DNA from: Blautia luti
GTDB taxonomy: Bacteria; Bacillota; Clostridia; Lachnospirales; Lachnospiraceae
Reading direction: 5' to 3'
Length of the DNA: 64,000 nt
Assembly: GCF_033096465.1 (NCBI RefSeq)
Contig: NZ_AP028156.1
Location: 3,428,501-3,492,500 of the forward strand
The notes beneath the pieces were generated by a model. The model was not told where the DNA came from. It made no database searches and worked only from the letters and a program-made list of their open reading frames with translations. This document shows positions 51,871 through 61,099 of the stretch, piece after piece. Every line of letters begins with the position of its first letter. Position 1 is the first letter of the stretch. The position numbers and the translations under genes are program-made.

Positions 51871-53636
51871 AAGAAAAAATACTCCTGATCTGGAAACACC
51901 TGAAACAGGGAACCCTGAAAAAAATGTGGAAACAGACATTATGGATCTATCAGTACGGCAGACGTTACTGGAAAGCCATGATCCTGTATACACTGCTTGG
52001 TCTGGTCGGAACAGGTGTCTCTCTGGTTTCCAGTCTGATTTCCAGAGATCTGGTGGATATTATTACCGGACACCAGACCGGGAAACTTGTAAGTACCTTT
52101 GCCGCAATGATCGGCTTCTCTGTCGCAAACATTCTGGTTTCGCAGGCATCCGGATATGCCTCTACTTTCATTAACCTGAAGGTTGACTCCGAAATCAAGA
52201 ACGACATCTTTGCCAAAATGCTGATCACTGACTGGGAATCCCTGACCGATTACCACACCGGAGATCTGGTGACACGCTGGAGTTCCGATGCCTCCAACAT
52301 TTCAAGCGGAATCCTGAACTGGATCCCCAACCTGATCATTTATACTTTTCGTTTTATCAGTGCACTGGCAATCGTGCTTTATTATGACCCTACTTTTGCA
52401 CTTTTTGCACTGCTTGGAATCCCCTTCAGTGCTCTGCTTTCGAAGCCGCTTCTGAAACGAATGCGTGATAACAATCAAAGAAGTGCGGCTATGAATGCAA
52501 AACTTTATGGATTTAATCAGGAGGCTTTCTCCAATATCCAGACGATCAAGGCTTTTGACCTGATTCATTTTTATATTGATAAACTGAAATCTCTTCAGAC
52601 AGATTATATTAACATGAGACTGGATTTCCAGAAAATGTCCATTCTGACCTCTGTTCTCATGTCCATTATCGGATTTGTCGTATCCTACAGCTGCTACGGA
52701 TGGGGAATTTACCGTGTATGGAGCAATGCCATCAGCTACGGAACCATGACCATGTTTCTGTCTCTGTCCGGTACACTTACAAGTTCAGTTAATTCACTGG
52801 TCAGTCTGGTTCCATCTGCGATTTCACTGACTATCTCAGCCGGAAGACTGATGGATATCGTGGAAATGCCTCAGGAAGACTACAGTCAGGATTCTGTTGT
52901 GCGCCGCTTCGAAAAGCAGTATAAAACAGAAGGTATCGGTGTGAACATGCAGGATCTCACCTATACCTATCATAACGGTACTTCTGTTTTCGCCCATGCA
53001 TCTATGGAAGCCTATCCCCATGAAATCGTGGCTCTGGTAGGGCCTTCCGGCGAGGGCAAAACAACCATGCTGCGCCTGATCCTTTCCCTTCTGGCGCCGC
53101 AGACCGGTTCTTCCCATGTATGCGCTGGGGAAAATCATGAACACACCATCGAGATGTCACCTTCTACCAGAAAATTATTCTCCTATGTGCCACAGGGAAA
53201 TACCATGTTCTCAGGAACCATTGCGGAAAATATGCGAAATGTAAAACCAGACGCTACAGATGAAGAGATCATCGAAGCACTCAGACTTGCCTGTGCATGG
53301 GATTTCGTGGAAAAACTGCCAGATGGAATCCAGAGCACGATCAAAGAACGGGGCGGCGGATTCTCAGAAGGTCAGGCACAGCGTCTCTCCATTGCCAGAG
53401 CACTGCTGCGCAAATCTCCAATTCTGCTGCTGGATGAAGCTACTTCTGCGCTGGATGTGGCTACGGAAAGAAAAGTACTGCGAAATATTATGCAGGATAC
53501 CTATCCCAGAACCTGTATTGTGACTACACACAGGCCTACGGTTTTAAATATCTGTACCAGGGTTTATGCGATACGGGATAAGAAATGTGAGGTACTGAAT
53601 GAAGCTGAGATAACAGCAATGGCTAAAGAATTTTAA
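51867..53636 (+). CDS. ABC exporter, fused permease-ATPase, no peptidase domain
   Basis: A 589-residue half-transporter of the peptide/lipid exporter type. Residues ~1-330 form the six-helix domain; the ATPase has Walker A GPSGEGKTT (about 392-400), signature FSEGQAQRL (about 498) and Walker B ILLLDEATSAL (about 517). It lacks the N-terminal C39 peptidase of bacteriocin exporters, so leader removal needs a separate protease; the Ser/His peptidase at 55246 is a candidate. The presumed cargo is the neighbouring leader-bearing proteins. Confidence 0.92.
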   Translation: MKEKILLIWKHLKQGTLKKMWKQTLWIYQYGRRYWKAMILYTLLGLVGTGVSLVSSLISRDLVDIITGHQTGKLVSTFAAMIGFSVANILVSQASGYASTFINLKVDSEIKNDIFAKMLITDWESLTDYHTGDLVTRWSSDASNISSGILNWIPNLIIYTFRFISALAIVLYYDPTFALFALLGIPFSALLSKPLLKRMRDNNQRSAAMNAKLYGFNQEAFSNIQTIKAFDLIHFYIDKLKSLQTDYINMRLDFQKMSILTSVLMSIIGFVVSYSCYGWGIYRVWSNAISYGTMTMFLSLSGTLTSSVNSLVSLVPSAISLTISAGRLMDIVEMPQEDYSQDSVVRRFEKQYKTEGIGVNMQDLTYTYHNGTSVFAHASMEAYPHEIVALVGPSGEGKTTMLRLILSLLAPQTGSSHVCAGENHEHTIEMSPSTRKLFSYVPQGNTMFSGTIAENMRNVKPDATDEEIIEALRLACAWDFVEKLPDGIQSTIKERGGGFSEGQAQRLSIARALLRKSPILLLDEATSALDVATERKVLRNIMQDTYPRTCIVTTHRPTVLNICTRVYAIRDKKCEVLNEAEITAMAKEF

Positions 53637-53674
53637 TTTAAAGATCCGGATGATCTGTTATCTATATGTATAAA

Positions 53675-53711
53675 AATCCCCTCAGAATGTGAATTGAATT
53701 CTGAGGGGATT
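53675..53711. terminator. Bidirectional terminator between convergent operons
   Basis: AATCCCCTCAGAAT (53675-53688) pairs with ATTCTGAGGGGATT (53698-53711), flanked by A and T tracts. It separates the exporter gene from the three small-protein genes. Confidence 0.85.
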
Positions 53712-53717
53712 CTCTCA

Positions 53718-54098
53718 TTAGTCTGAAATACTTACACCGGTAATTGACAGACCTGCGTCAGATGTTACGACCAGATCGCCGAAACCGATATTATCAGTTG
53801 GATTCTGATGATAACTCAGTCTGATTGTCAGTGTCGGAGTTCCATCTCCTGAACTCAGTCCTGCTCCACCGGATACGTATGTAACGTTCTGGTTGAAGGA
53901 AATTGTTAATACCTGTGATTCTTTGGTATGGTCTGCATTATGATGACCATTTACCTGAATTCTGTAATCTCCTCTGCCTGTCTGTGGTGTCTGCTGGATG
54001 GATGCACTTGCTTCATAACATCCAGCTCCACTTGCAGCGTATACGCCTTCTGCTAATCCATTGTCTATGGAAACTACTGGTTTAGAATACTGTTTCAT
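53718..54098 (-). CDS. Leader-bearing small protein C
   Basis: A 126-residue protein. Residues 1-25 are the shared leader (YSKPVVSIDNGLAEGVYAAS then GA), which has no hydrophobic core and is not a Sec signal. The rest is Gly/Ser/Thr-rich and beta-strand-like (VLTISFNQNVTYVSG, TPTLTIRLSYHQNP) ending SITGVSISD. One Cys follows the leader directly. Third gene of a three-gene set under the promoter at 54989. GGGGGCAG is the ribosome binding site. Role unknown; exported structural, adhesive or carbohydrate-binding protein is possible. Confidence 0.85.
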   Translation of the reverse strand: MKQYSKPVVSIDNGLAEGVYAASGAGCYEASASIQQTPQTGRGDYRIQVNGHHNADHTKESQVLTISFNQNVTYVSGGAGLSSGDGTPTLTIRLSYHQNPTDNIGFGDLVVTSDAGLSITGVSISD

Positions 54099-54149
54099 AA
54101 TAACTGCCCCCTATATATTTTTAATCCTATTCGAAAGTGCTTTCATTAA

Positions 54150-54518
54150 TTATTGGAAATTATTGGAATATGAGCTACCTGTAATTTGCAGATTTTTAAT
54201 ATCGCCATTTGCCTGTACAGTAATCTCAGCTGATGTCGGTGCACTGTGCCATGTCAACGTTGCTGTTTTACCAGAGCAAATTACTCCTGCGCCACTACCC
54301 CAGCAACTACTAATATCCATATTAAATGTCAATACAACTGTTAACTGTGATAGATTAACATTGCTTAAATCCAGATCAAATTTTGCCTGACCACTTCCAC
54401 CCCAATCAGCAGCAATTGTTTTATTGCCAGTCTTAATTCCACCAGCTCCACTCGCCGCATACACACCTTCCGTCATCCCTGCATCAACAGAAACAACCGG
54501 TTTCTCATACACTTTCAT
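54150..54518 (-). CDS. Leader-bearing small protein B
   Basis: A 122-residue paralogue of the proteins encoded on both sides. Leader YEKPVVSVDAGMTEGVYAAS plus GAGG; the mature part has alternating beta-type stretches (LTVVLTFNMDISSCWG, KTATLTWHSAP) and ends LQITGSSYSNNFQ. Two Cys in the middle (SSCWGSGAGVICSG) could form a disulfide. The core layout (hydrophobic strands, Trp, SGKTATLT) resembles small beta-sandwich carbohydrate-binding modules, as an inference only. 51 bp upstream of gene C. Confidence 0.85.
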   Translation of the reverse strand: MKVYEKPVVSVDAGMTEGVYAASGAGGIKTGNKTIAADWGGSGQAKFDLDLSNVNLSQLTVVLTFNMDISSCWGSGAGVICSGKTATLTWHSAPTSAEITVQANGDIKNLQITGSSYSNNFQ

Positions 54519-54545
54519 GTTTATCCCCTTTCCTTATCTCACTGC

Positions 54546-54929
54546 TTAACTCACAGAATAACTGAATCCAGTCATCTGCAGACTATCAATACTTGTTCCA
54601 TGATTCAGATGAATTCCAATTGTCAGCGGATTACTTGCTGTACTTGCGAATGTCAGTGTAGCAGTCCGACCTGACCAGGACTTCTGTACAGAAGCATCAT
54701 CTGTCTCGATCTCATCTACTGTGTCATTAAAGTTAATAGTCAGCGTGATAGTTCCATCAATATCCGACCAGTCCGCCTGTGCCAGACCCTTGCCTCCATT
54801 GGATTCCCATCTGTCCCATACACCCAAATATGTTACATTCAGAGTTCCCTTAGAAGCACCACTTGCTGCGTAAACACCCTCTGCCATTCCTGCGTCAACA
54901 GTTACTACTGGTTTTTTATATATTCTCAT
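54546..54929 (-). CDS. Leader-bearing small protein A
   Basis: A 127-residue protein, first gene of the three. Leader YKKPVVTVDAGMAEGVYAAS plus GAS; the body has TITLTINFNDTVDEIE, SWSGRTATLTFAS and ends LQMTGFSYSVS. Start chosen at the ATG 54929 after AGAGG rather than the TTG two codons earlier. Aligning the three proteins gives about 15 invariant positions in the first 25, and a weaker shared pattern L-T-x-x-F-N, S-G-x-T-x-T-L-T and TG-x-S-x-S in the body. Confidence 0.85.
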   Translation of the reverse strand: MRIYKKPVVTVDAGMAEGVYAASGASKGTLNVTYLGVWDRWESNGGKGLAQADWSDIDGTITLTINFNDTVDEIETDDASVQKSWSGRTATLTFASTASNPLTIGIHLNHGTSIDSLQMTGFSYSVS

Positions 54930-54988
54930 GTTCAATTATCCTCTTATATCTTCAAAATCTAGCATTTTATTTGTTTCATCTTTTCTTT

Positions 54989-55017
54989 ATCATATCCATC
55001 TGACCCCTGAAAGTCAA
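54989..55017 (-). promoter_or_regulatory. Promoter of the small-protein operon
   Basis: On the minus strand TTGACT (55012-55017), 17-bp spacer, TATGAT (54989-54994): a strong sigma-A promoter about 60 bp upstream of gene A. Confidence 0.8.
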
Positions 55018-55245
55018 GCATTCTTACGGAAAACTTCCCCGTTTTTTCTTTCATTACTGTCATTATCCCATCCTGCCAGCAAACCTCTGTATCCACAGAA
55101 TTCATATTGTTCTTTTACAACAGGAATGCTATAATACGCCTGTCCAGGTATTTACCTGAACTAAAAAACATCTACTTCTATTGTATCTGCAAATCTGCAA
55201 TAATCGCTTTTTTATACATACTATTTATCAGGAAAGAGGATTTCT

Positions 55246-55701
55246 ATGAACCCAACAACTCCGAACTCAGACAAAATCGACCTGGAGCAATTGCTTCGTG
55301 ATGGAAATATTATCCGCATCAGACCACAGGGCTACAGCATGTATCCCCTTTTTATCCCAGGACGGGATGAGGCACTGATCCAGCAGGCTGACAGCACAGA
55401 CTGTCGCAGAAATGATGTTGTCCTCTACAGACGGGATCAGGGAATCCTTGTGCTTCACCGCATCTGCCGGGTAACATCTGACGGCTTCTATATGGTAGGT
55501 GACAATCAATTCGAAGTCGAAGGACCTCTCCGCCCGGATCAGCTCAGAGGAAGACTCATCGCTTTTATCCATAATGGCAAAGAAATCTCTGTAAAAAATC
55601 CTGTTTACCGTTTTCTTTCTTCATTATGGCTGGGAATGCTCCCGCTCCGTCCTTTCTGTTTCAGATTAACAGCTTTTTTCCGCAGGATCCACCAGAAATA
55701 A
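55246..55701 (+). CDS. S24/S26-type peptidase with Ser/His dyad (SipW-like)
   Basis: A 151-residue peptidase domain. Catalytic Ser31 lies in GYSMYPLFIPG; the base is His71 in ILVLHRICRV where bacterial signal peptidases carry Lys, as in SipW and ER-type signal peptidases. MVGDNQFEVEGPL is the later conserved box. There is no N-terminal membrane anchor; a hydrophobic-aromatic C-terminus (FLSSLWLGMLPLRPFCF) may attach it to the membrane. A natural candidate to cut leaders at the VYAASGA motif of the neighbouring proteins (inference). Confidence 0.85.
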   Translation: MNPTTPNSDKIDLEQLLRDGNIIRIRPQGYSMYPLFIPGRDEALIQQADSTDCRRNDVVLYRRDQGILVLHRICRVTSDGFYMVGDNQFEVEGPLRPDQLRGRLIAFIHNGKEISVKNPVYRFLSSLWLGMLPLRPFCFRLTAFFRRIHQK

Positions 55702-55710
55702 ACGTCTTTT

Positions 55711-55974
55711 TTACAAAAGAATTCTTTTATCCTGCAGAGTTTTCACCACACTTTTTACATCCTCATAAACCTCAGATGAGTCTATGCCATATTCCTTTCC
55801 TACTATCTGTGCCAGCTCATCAATATTCTCTGCCTCTTCCGCATGCAGATAGATAAACCCCGCTGTTTCACTCAGCGAGATCACTTCATTCACTTCTTCT
55901 GTCCTTTTCCCTGTAGGGAGCACAAGATATTCATCTTCCAGTCTCTTCACAATATATCCTTCTGTTTTTTTCAT
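55711..55974 (-). CDS. Stand-alone PqqD family protein
   Basis: Eighty-seven residues: KRLEDEYLVLPTGKRTEEVNE, ISLSETAGFIYLHAEEAENI, then the helical SEVYEDVKSVVKTLQDKRIL, the winged RRE fold. It may recognise the leader of the three small proteins in addition to the fused PqqD domain at 50704. Convergent with the peptidase gene and divergent from the nucleotidyltransferase-like gene. Confidence 0.88.
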   Translation of the reverse strand: MKKTEGYIVKRLEDEYLVLPTGKRTEEVNEVISLSETAGFIYLHAEEAENIDELAQIVGKEYGIDSSEVYEDVKSVVKTLQDKRILL

Positions 55975-56081
55975 TTCCCTTTTCCTTTATTTCTAAACAT
56001 ATTCATGGTATACTTACTATTATTTCATGGCACTGTCCACACAGTACCAGTAACAAACTTATACACTTTCAGGAGATCATT

Positions 56082-57275
56082 ATGGAACGAATATACGAAA
56101 CCTATCTGAAGATAGTAAAAAATGCATGCACGGATTCCCACAGAACCGAATCTGTAAATCCAGCTGATCTTCCGACTCTGGCAGAGCTGGCCCAGAATCA
56201 TTGTACAGTTCCATATATACTGCCATATCTCAAATCTGTATCCAATTATCCTTTCCTGAAATCCCAGGTAAAGAACATGATGCTGAACTACTATCAGATC
56301 GAACATTTCACCCGGCTTACCGTATCTCTCTTGCGGGATCACAATATTGACTGCTATCTTCTGAAAGGTCTGAGTCTGGCTGCCTGTTACCCAGTCCCGG
56401 AATATCGTAAGCTTGGAGATCTCGATCTATATCTGGCTGATCCTGCTGATCTTTCAAACGCACAGGCAGTTCTGGAAAGCAGCGGGTATGTACCTGAAGA
56501 AGAGCTTAATGATCACCATCTGGTTTATCGTTATACTTTTCCAAAGACAGGCCGCCATTTTTTGCTGGAACTTCATTACCGCGTTGTCGGACAATATCAG
56601 TACAACCGTGCCAATCAACTTGTAGATTCCATCTACTCACCGACTAACCTGAAGAAATCCACTCAGACTATCCACGGATACGCTTATACCGTGTTTCCTC
56701 CTACAGAATATGTCTTTTATATGATCCATCATATGCTGAAACATTATCTGTACAGCGGATTCGGCATCCGGCTTCTCTGTGATTTCACTTTTTATCTGAA
56801 ATGCCACGAAAACGAAATTGATTTCCACCGAATCCACGAATGGTGCAGAGAATCACGGATCAGCCACCTTTACGAAATCATTCTGGAATGCTGTCGAAAA
56901 TATCTGGGACTTCCTGACTCCATAGATGCCAATACACATTATTCCCCAGATGACTGCCAGGATTTCATAACACAGATTCTGAAAGATGGAGATATGGGAA
57001 CAGACATTTCCCAATCACTCATCGGAAGCAGTTCATACCAGAAAATCAACTTCTTCACTTATTTCAAAGAAGGACACGTCCAGATGAAGGTACGCTTCCC
57101 CAGAGCCAGACGCTTCCCGCTCCTGTGGCCCGCCCTCTGGATCATTACTTTCCTCTGTTTTATCCGCAACACCTACACGGTCCGGAATACCACTCTCCGT
57201 CAGACCCTTCATGACTTTAAAAAAAGCAACCAGAAGACAAAACTGGTCAAAATTTTCGAAAACAGTGACTCCTGA
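56082..57275 (+). CDS. Nucleotidyltransferase-like protein (PF14907 type)
   Basis: A 397-residue protein with the minimal nucleotidyltransferase motifs around residues 90-117: CYLLKGLSLAACYP, EYRKLGDLDLYL, then HFLLELHYRV. PF14907 proteins commonly accompany PqqD/HprK genes in lasso-peptide-like clusters and are proposed to transfer nucleotides or sugars to the product. A C-terminal hydrophobic stretch (LLWPALWIITFLCFI) may bind the membrane. The ATG follows AGGAG. Confidence 0.85.
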   Translation: MERIYETYLKIVKNACTDSHRTESVNPADLPTLAELAQNHCTVPYILPYLKSVSNYPFLKSQVKNMMLNYYQIEHFTRLTVSLLRDHNIDCYLLKGLSLAACYPVPEYRKLGDLDLYLADPADLSNAQAVLESSGYVPEEELNDHHLVYRYTFPKTGRHFLLELHYRVVGQYQYNRANQLVDSIYSPTNLKKSTQTIHGYAYTVFPPTEYVFYMIHHMLKHYLYSGFGIRLLCDFTFYLKCHENEIDFHRIHEWCRESRISHLYEIILECCRKYLGLPDSIDANTHYSPDDCQDFITQILKDGDMGTDISQSLIGSSSYQKINFFTYFKEGHVQMKVRFPRARRFPLLWPALWIITFLCFIRNTYTVRNTTLRQTLHDFKKSNQKTKLVKIFENSDS

Positions 57276-57310
57276 GATGGGGAGGCACTGTTTTTCACAT
57301 TACATAAAGA

Positions 57311-58678
57311 TCACCACAGGAAGTTTCTGCCATTTTTATAGCTGCACTTCATTGCCATATGAAGGTTTGTTTTTCCAGTCATAGGATCTTCAATTCCTAT
57401 ACTCAGATTATATTTTTTCCCTGCAAGTTCTTCCAGTTTTTTGGTATCCAGCCAGGTTTCTGTTGCTATAGTTTCTCCGGGAAGGACTGATGACAGCTGA
57501 ATATCAATCTGCTTCTTTTCAACTGTATTTCCTTCTTTGTCTGTTACATAAACCCATACTGACCAATCCTTATAAAAAGGTGCTGAACCATCATTTACCC
57601 AACCCAGGCTTAATTTTGTTCCTGTAAATCCATGAGAAAGAGCAGCCTGAGAAATTCTCAGACGATAACCCATATTTTTCAATACACTTTCGTAACCCTG
57701 CTGATATTTTTTATCTGCAATATTAGGTCCCAGAAATGTAGTATGAGATTCTCTGATCAGTTCCACTGTCCGTGATATATCCGTATCCAGCATTTCCTCC
57801 ATAGAAAGTGAACTGGTAAATTCGCCCCCGACAGGTGCTGTCTTCCAGAAATCTGACATTGACACAACAGCATTTTTTTCATCTGTCTGACTAAGATCTC
57901 CACCATTTTGAATTTCTTTAAGCCAGGATTCTGTTTCACCCGGATCACCAGTCATATCATTATAAAGCCCTGTTCCATATTTGGAAGCATGAGAAAAAGA
58001 TCTTCTCATCAGCAGCATTGCATCCGGAAAAGCCTCTACCCATGGTGCTACATACTGTTCCCTTACATCCTCTTTTGGCAACCGCTGAATTCCTGCACTG
58101 TAATTTACATGCCACTCTCCCCAGTGTCCAAGGCTGCCCAGCTCAATATAGCTGATCAATCCATCTCCTCCCAGATGTTCACCCAGAGTTTTTACAGCCT
58201 GAGCATGATAATAAATCATCTGTTCATTGTTATAATCCGGAGCAAAACCCTTACCAAATTCCACATCATACCAGGTTCCTGTATGACCGGTCTTTTCATA
58301 CAGCCACTCCGGAATATCCATATGTTTTTCTTTTCCCGGCACATCACATACAAATCTCAGGATTATATGTTTTCCTTCTTTTTTCCATCGACTGAGCTGA
58401 TTCTCTTTTTCAATACTTTCCCAGTTGTATTCACCTTCTTTCGGTTCCAGTTCTGCCCAAGTAATATCCATATACAGCAAAGACACATCCTCGCTTACTG
58501 TCTCATTCCATGCACATGGTGCATAACCCATAAGCGGATTGCCAAATACTTCTTCTGTTTCTTCATATTCTTTTATATTTTTCTCCGGAAACACACTTAT
58601 ACCAACTATTACTACAAGGACAACAGCCAGCACGATTCCGGCTGCCGTCAGACCTTTCCAATATTTTGCCTTGCCCAT
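57311..58678 (-). CDS. DUF4832 family membrane-anchored protein
   Basis: About 455 residues: an N-terminal anchor (10-30, GLTAAGIVLAVVLVVIVGISV), a glycoside-hydrolase-like TIM barrel (NPLMGYAPCAWNETV, DITWAELEPKEGEYNW, SYIELGSLGHWGEWH with a putative catalytic Glu) and a C-terminal DUF4832 beta domain (LGWVNDGSAPFYKDW). Likely acts on or recognises an extracellular polysaccharide. The start at 58678 is set by AGGAG. First of four co-directed surface genes. Confidence 0.85.
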   Translation of the reverse strand: MGKAKYWKGLTAAGIVLAVVLVVIVGISVFPEKNIKEYEETEEVFGNPLMGYAPCAWNETVSEDVSLLYMDITWAELEPKEGEYNWESIEKENQLSRWKKEGKHIILRFVCDVPGKEKHMDIPEWLYEKTGHTGTWYDVEFGKGFAPDYNNEQMIYYHAQAVKTLGEHLGGDGLISYIELGSLGHWGEWHVNYSAGIQRLPKEDVREQYVAPWVEAFPDAMLLMRRSFSHASKYGTGLYNDMTGDPGETESWLKEIQNGGDLSQTDEKNAVVSMSDFWKTAPVGGEFTSSLSMEEMLDTDISRTVELIRESHTTFLGPNIADKKYQQGYESVLKNMGYRLRISQAALSHGFTGTKLSLGWVNDGSAPFYKDWSVWVYVTDKEGNTVEKKQIDIQLSSVLPGETIATETWLDTKKLEELAGKKYNLSIGIEDPMTGKTNLHMAMKCSYKNGRNFLW

Positions 58679-58697
58679 AATATCTCCTGTCACACCT

Positions 58698-61052
58698 TTA
58701 ATTACTTAAATCATACAGACGATCCGGATTCTGCTTTATTACATAACACACAAAGTTCTCATCTTCATAATAAGTTTTCATTTCATTTGGAAAACATGAT
58801 TTAAAATTCATACACCAATCATTTATTTCTGATTCAATAATCTGTCGGTTTTTGATATTGGAATATGCATCGGAAGCTTTCCCTATTACTGCAAGTGGTT
58901 CGCCAACCAGTTTCTCTGAAATTTTTTCATTTTTAATATCATCTCCCTGGCTTAAAACAGCATTTGAATACTCATAATATTTTGTATACTTTGACTGTGC
59001 CAGCCAGCTTGGTCCTGAGAAAAAATGATACTGCGCATAATAAATCGGCTCCTTTTCCACATAGAAAAAGAGATATTCTGTAGGAATGTAATACTGTTCC
59101 TGTTTTGATTTGTAATAAAAATCCAGCAGTTCTTCATGTCTTCCGGATTCTATGGCCTGATACATTTCCTCTGTCGTGGATATAATTGTATACATATACT
59201 GTGGATATTCATCAATAATACTATTGGTAAGTTCTACCGCTGAATTATAACGCGTCAGTTCATAATACAGATAACCATGAAAGACGCCAAAATAATTTGT
59301 TCCTGCATAAATGGCAGCTACCCCTAAAACACTTACATATGGAGCCAGACTTCCTGCTTTTGTTTTTCCCAGCAAAAAAAGCAGCTGATCAACAGGTATC
59401 GCCATCATTGCCAGCAACAACACCTGCTCTGTCAGACACAAACGGGCGCCTGCAATGATCTCCGGCAATCCCAGAAAAGGTGCCGCATATAAAACCATAA
59501 AAACAACAGAAGCAAACGTTATTCCCCAATACATTTCAAACGGTACTTTTCGAAATCGGATAAAAGAAACTATTGTATTTAAAACGCCAAGAACCAGCGC
59601 AATTAACGTAAATCTTAAAAGCCAGACAGCCCGTGAGCTGCCATAAAGCTGCGCATATCCATACTTATATACAAGTTTTACGTCATCAATAATTTTCTTT
59701 AACCGTTCCTGCAGAGACACTTTTTTCTGTACCTGTACAGCATTTCCATTCTGCCCTGCTGCGTCTCCGTCAGAAGACATCTGCAACTGATTCTGCTGCG
59801 TTTCGCCATTGTTGTCTATAAGATTCTGAGCTGCCTCTTCCATATTGCTTTCATCAGTAATACTCTGCGCTACCTGTGTTCTTCCTTCTTTTGTGTCTGT
59901 ACCATTTATGATATTCATTCCCCAGTTCAGAGAACCCTGAAGAGGTGTTCCCGACACAAAGGCCAGAACCATCGGCATTGTGGAAATAATAACTCCTGCA
60001 ATAACAGCAGCCAGCAGTCTGCCAAAATTCTTTTTCTGGAAAATCTTTGTAATTCCAAAAACAGCAAAGGAACCACACAGGAAAAACGCCATGATCGTAA
60101 CATAAAAATGAATTGCAAGAGACGCCGCCAGTGACATCATAAACAGAAACAAATCATCTCTTTTCTCTTTTGAGTCCTGTTTTTTCCTCATAAATCTTAT
60201 CAGATACATGACACACAGAAACTGTGTATACAATCCAAATTCCTGTGGTATCGTATACTGCAGTCTGGATATGCCATAAATTTCATCGACACACACAACA
60301 TCTACAGTCAAAAATGCAGCCAGAATGAAATAAACCGTATATTTAGATTTCATTACTTCCCTGAACAGACAGTAAACTGCAACCAGAAAAGCACTTGCAT
60401 GAATTTCTCCCAGAAATAACAGACAACTGTATACCGGTATTCCAAACATAACATTCATACAATAAACAAAACAGTGCATTGCCTCCGGGTAAACCCCTTC
60501 TGAGAAGATATTTCCCTCTTTCAGTCCATAGATCCACGCATGATGAACATACATGTCTCCCCATCCATAGGAATGGCACTGAAATGCCCCATAGGAAAAA
60601 TAAATAACTCCAAATATTATCAGAACTGCCAGAACACTATACTCTATTTTTTTGCCTTTTGTCTTTCTGTTCAGCCATTTCAGAGAAACTGTCCCAATAT
60701 TTTTTACCGTATCAATCAGGCGTAGCAACAATGTCTTCCATCCTAATGTACCTGAAAAAAAAGTCCGGATCTGTGCAAGAAAACCGGTTCGTAATTCTTT
60801 CTTTTTTAAAACAGAAATAGCAAATATTCCATAAAATATAACAAAAACAACCCCTGCCTTTAATATATGAAGCAGCCCAAGTGCCAGCACCATTGTATTG
60901 ACCAGCAAAATTGAAACCGTAGTACAAAATGCAAAACGAAAGGTCAAACTCTTCCCATATAGCTTTTTTCTGAAAACAACAGACGGCCATAAATACATTA
61001 AAAAAATGTAACCAATAAGAACCTGTACAAACTGACTAATCCAATATCCCAT
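58698..61052 (-). CDS. Large polytopic membrane protein, glycosyltransferase-like
   Basis: A 784-residue protein with about 13-15 hydrophobic helices and a large hydrophilic loop (MNIINGTDTKEGRTQVAQSI, then Gln/Asn-rich to about residue 450). The topology and WGDMYVHHAWIYGLKEGN (Asp in the first loop) resemble GT-C family glycosyltransferases. It lies within an exopolysaccharide gene set. No catalytic assignment is certain. Confidence 0.75.
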   Translation of the reverse strand: MGYWISQFVQVLIGYIFLMYLWPSVVFRKKLYGKSLTFRFAFCTTVSILLVNTMVLALGLLHILKAGVVFVIFYGIFAISVLKKKELRTGFLAQIRTFFSGTLGWKTLLLRLIDTVKNIGTVSLKWLNRKTKGKKIEYSVLAVLIIFGVIYFSYGAFQCHSYGWGDMYVHHAWIYGLKEGNIFSEGVYPEAMHCFVYCMNVMFGIPVYSCLLFLGEIHASAFLVAVYCLFREVMKSKYTVYFILAAFLTVDVVCVDEIYGISRLQYTIPQEFGLYTQFLCVMYLIRFMRKKQDSKEKRDDLFLFMMSLAASLAIHFYVTIMAFFLCGSFAVFGITKIFQKKNFGRLLAAVIAGVIISTMPMVLAFVSGTPLQGSLNWGMNIINGTDTKEGRTQVAQSITDESNMEEAAQNLIDNNGETQQNQLQMSSDGDAAGQNGNAVQVQKKVSLQERLKKIIDDVKLVYKYGYAQLYGSSRAVWLLRFTLIALVLGVLNTIVSFIRFRKVPFEMYWGITFASVVFMVLYAAPFLGLPEIIAGARLCLTEQVLLLAMMAIPVDQLLFLLGKTKAGSLAPYVSVLGVAAIYAGTNYFGVFHGYLYYELTRYNSAVELTNSIIDEYPQYMYTIISTTEEMYQAIESGRHEELLDFYYKSKQEQYYIPTEYLFFYVEKEPIYYAQYHFFSGPSWLAQSKYTKYYEYSNAVLSQGDDIKNEKISEKLVGEPLAVIGKASDAYSNIKNRQIIESEINDWCMNFKSCFPNEMKTYYEDENFVCYVIKQNPDRLYDLSN

Positions 61053-61099
61053 ATTCTAAGTGGCAGCCTCCTTTACCTTTCTTAATATATCTGCCTGCC

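Noticed and set aside
58952..60990. Minus-strand frames of 60-90 codons inside the polytopic membrane protein gene
   Set aside because: Overlapping frames of a real long gene, no initiation signals.
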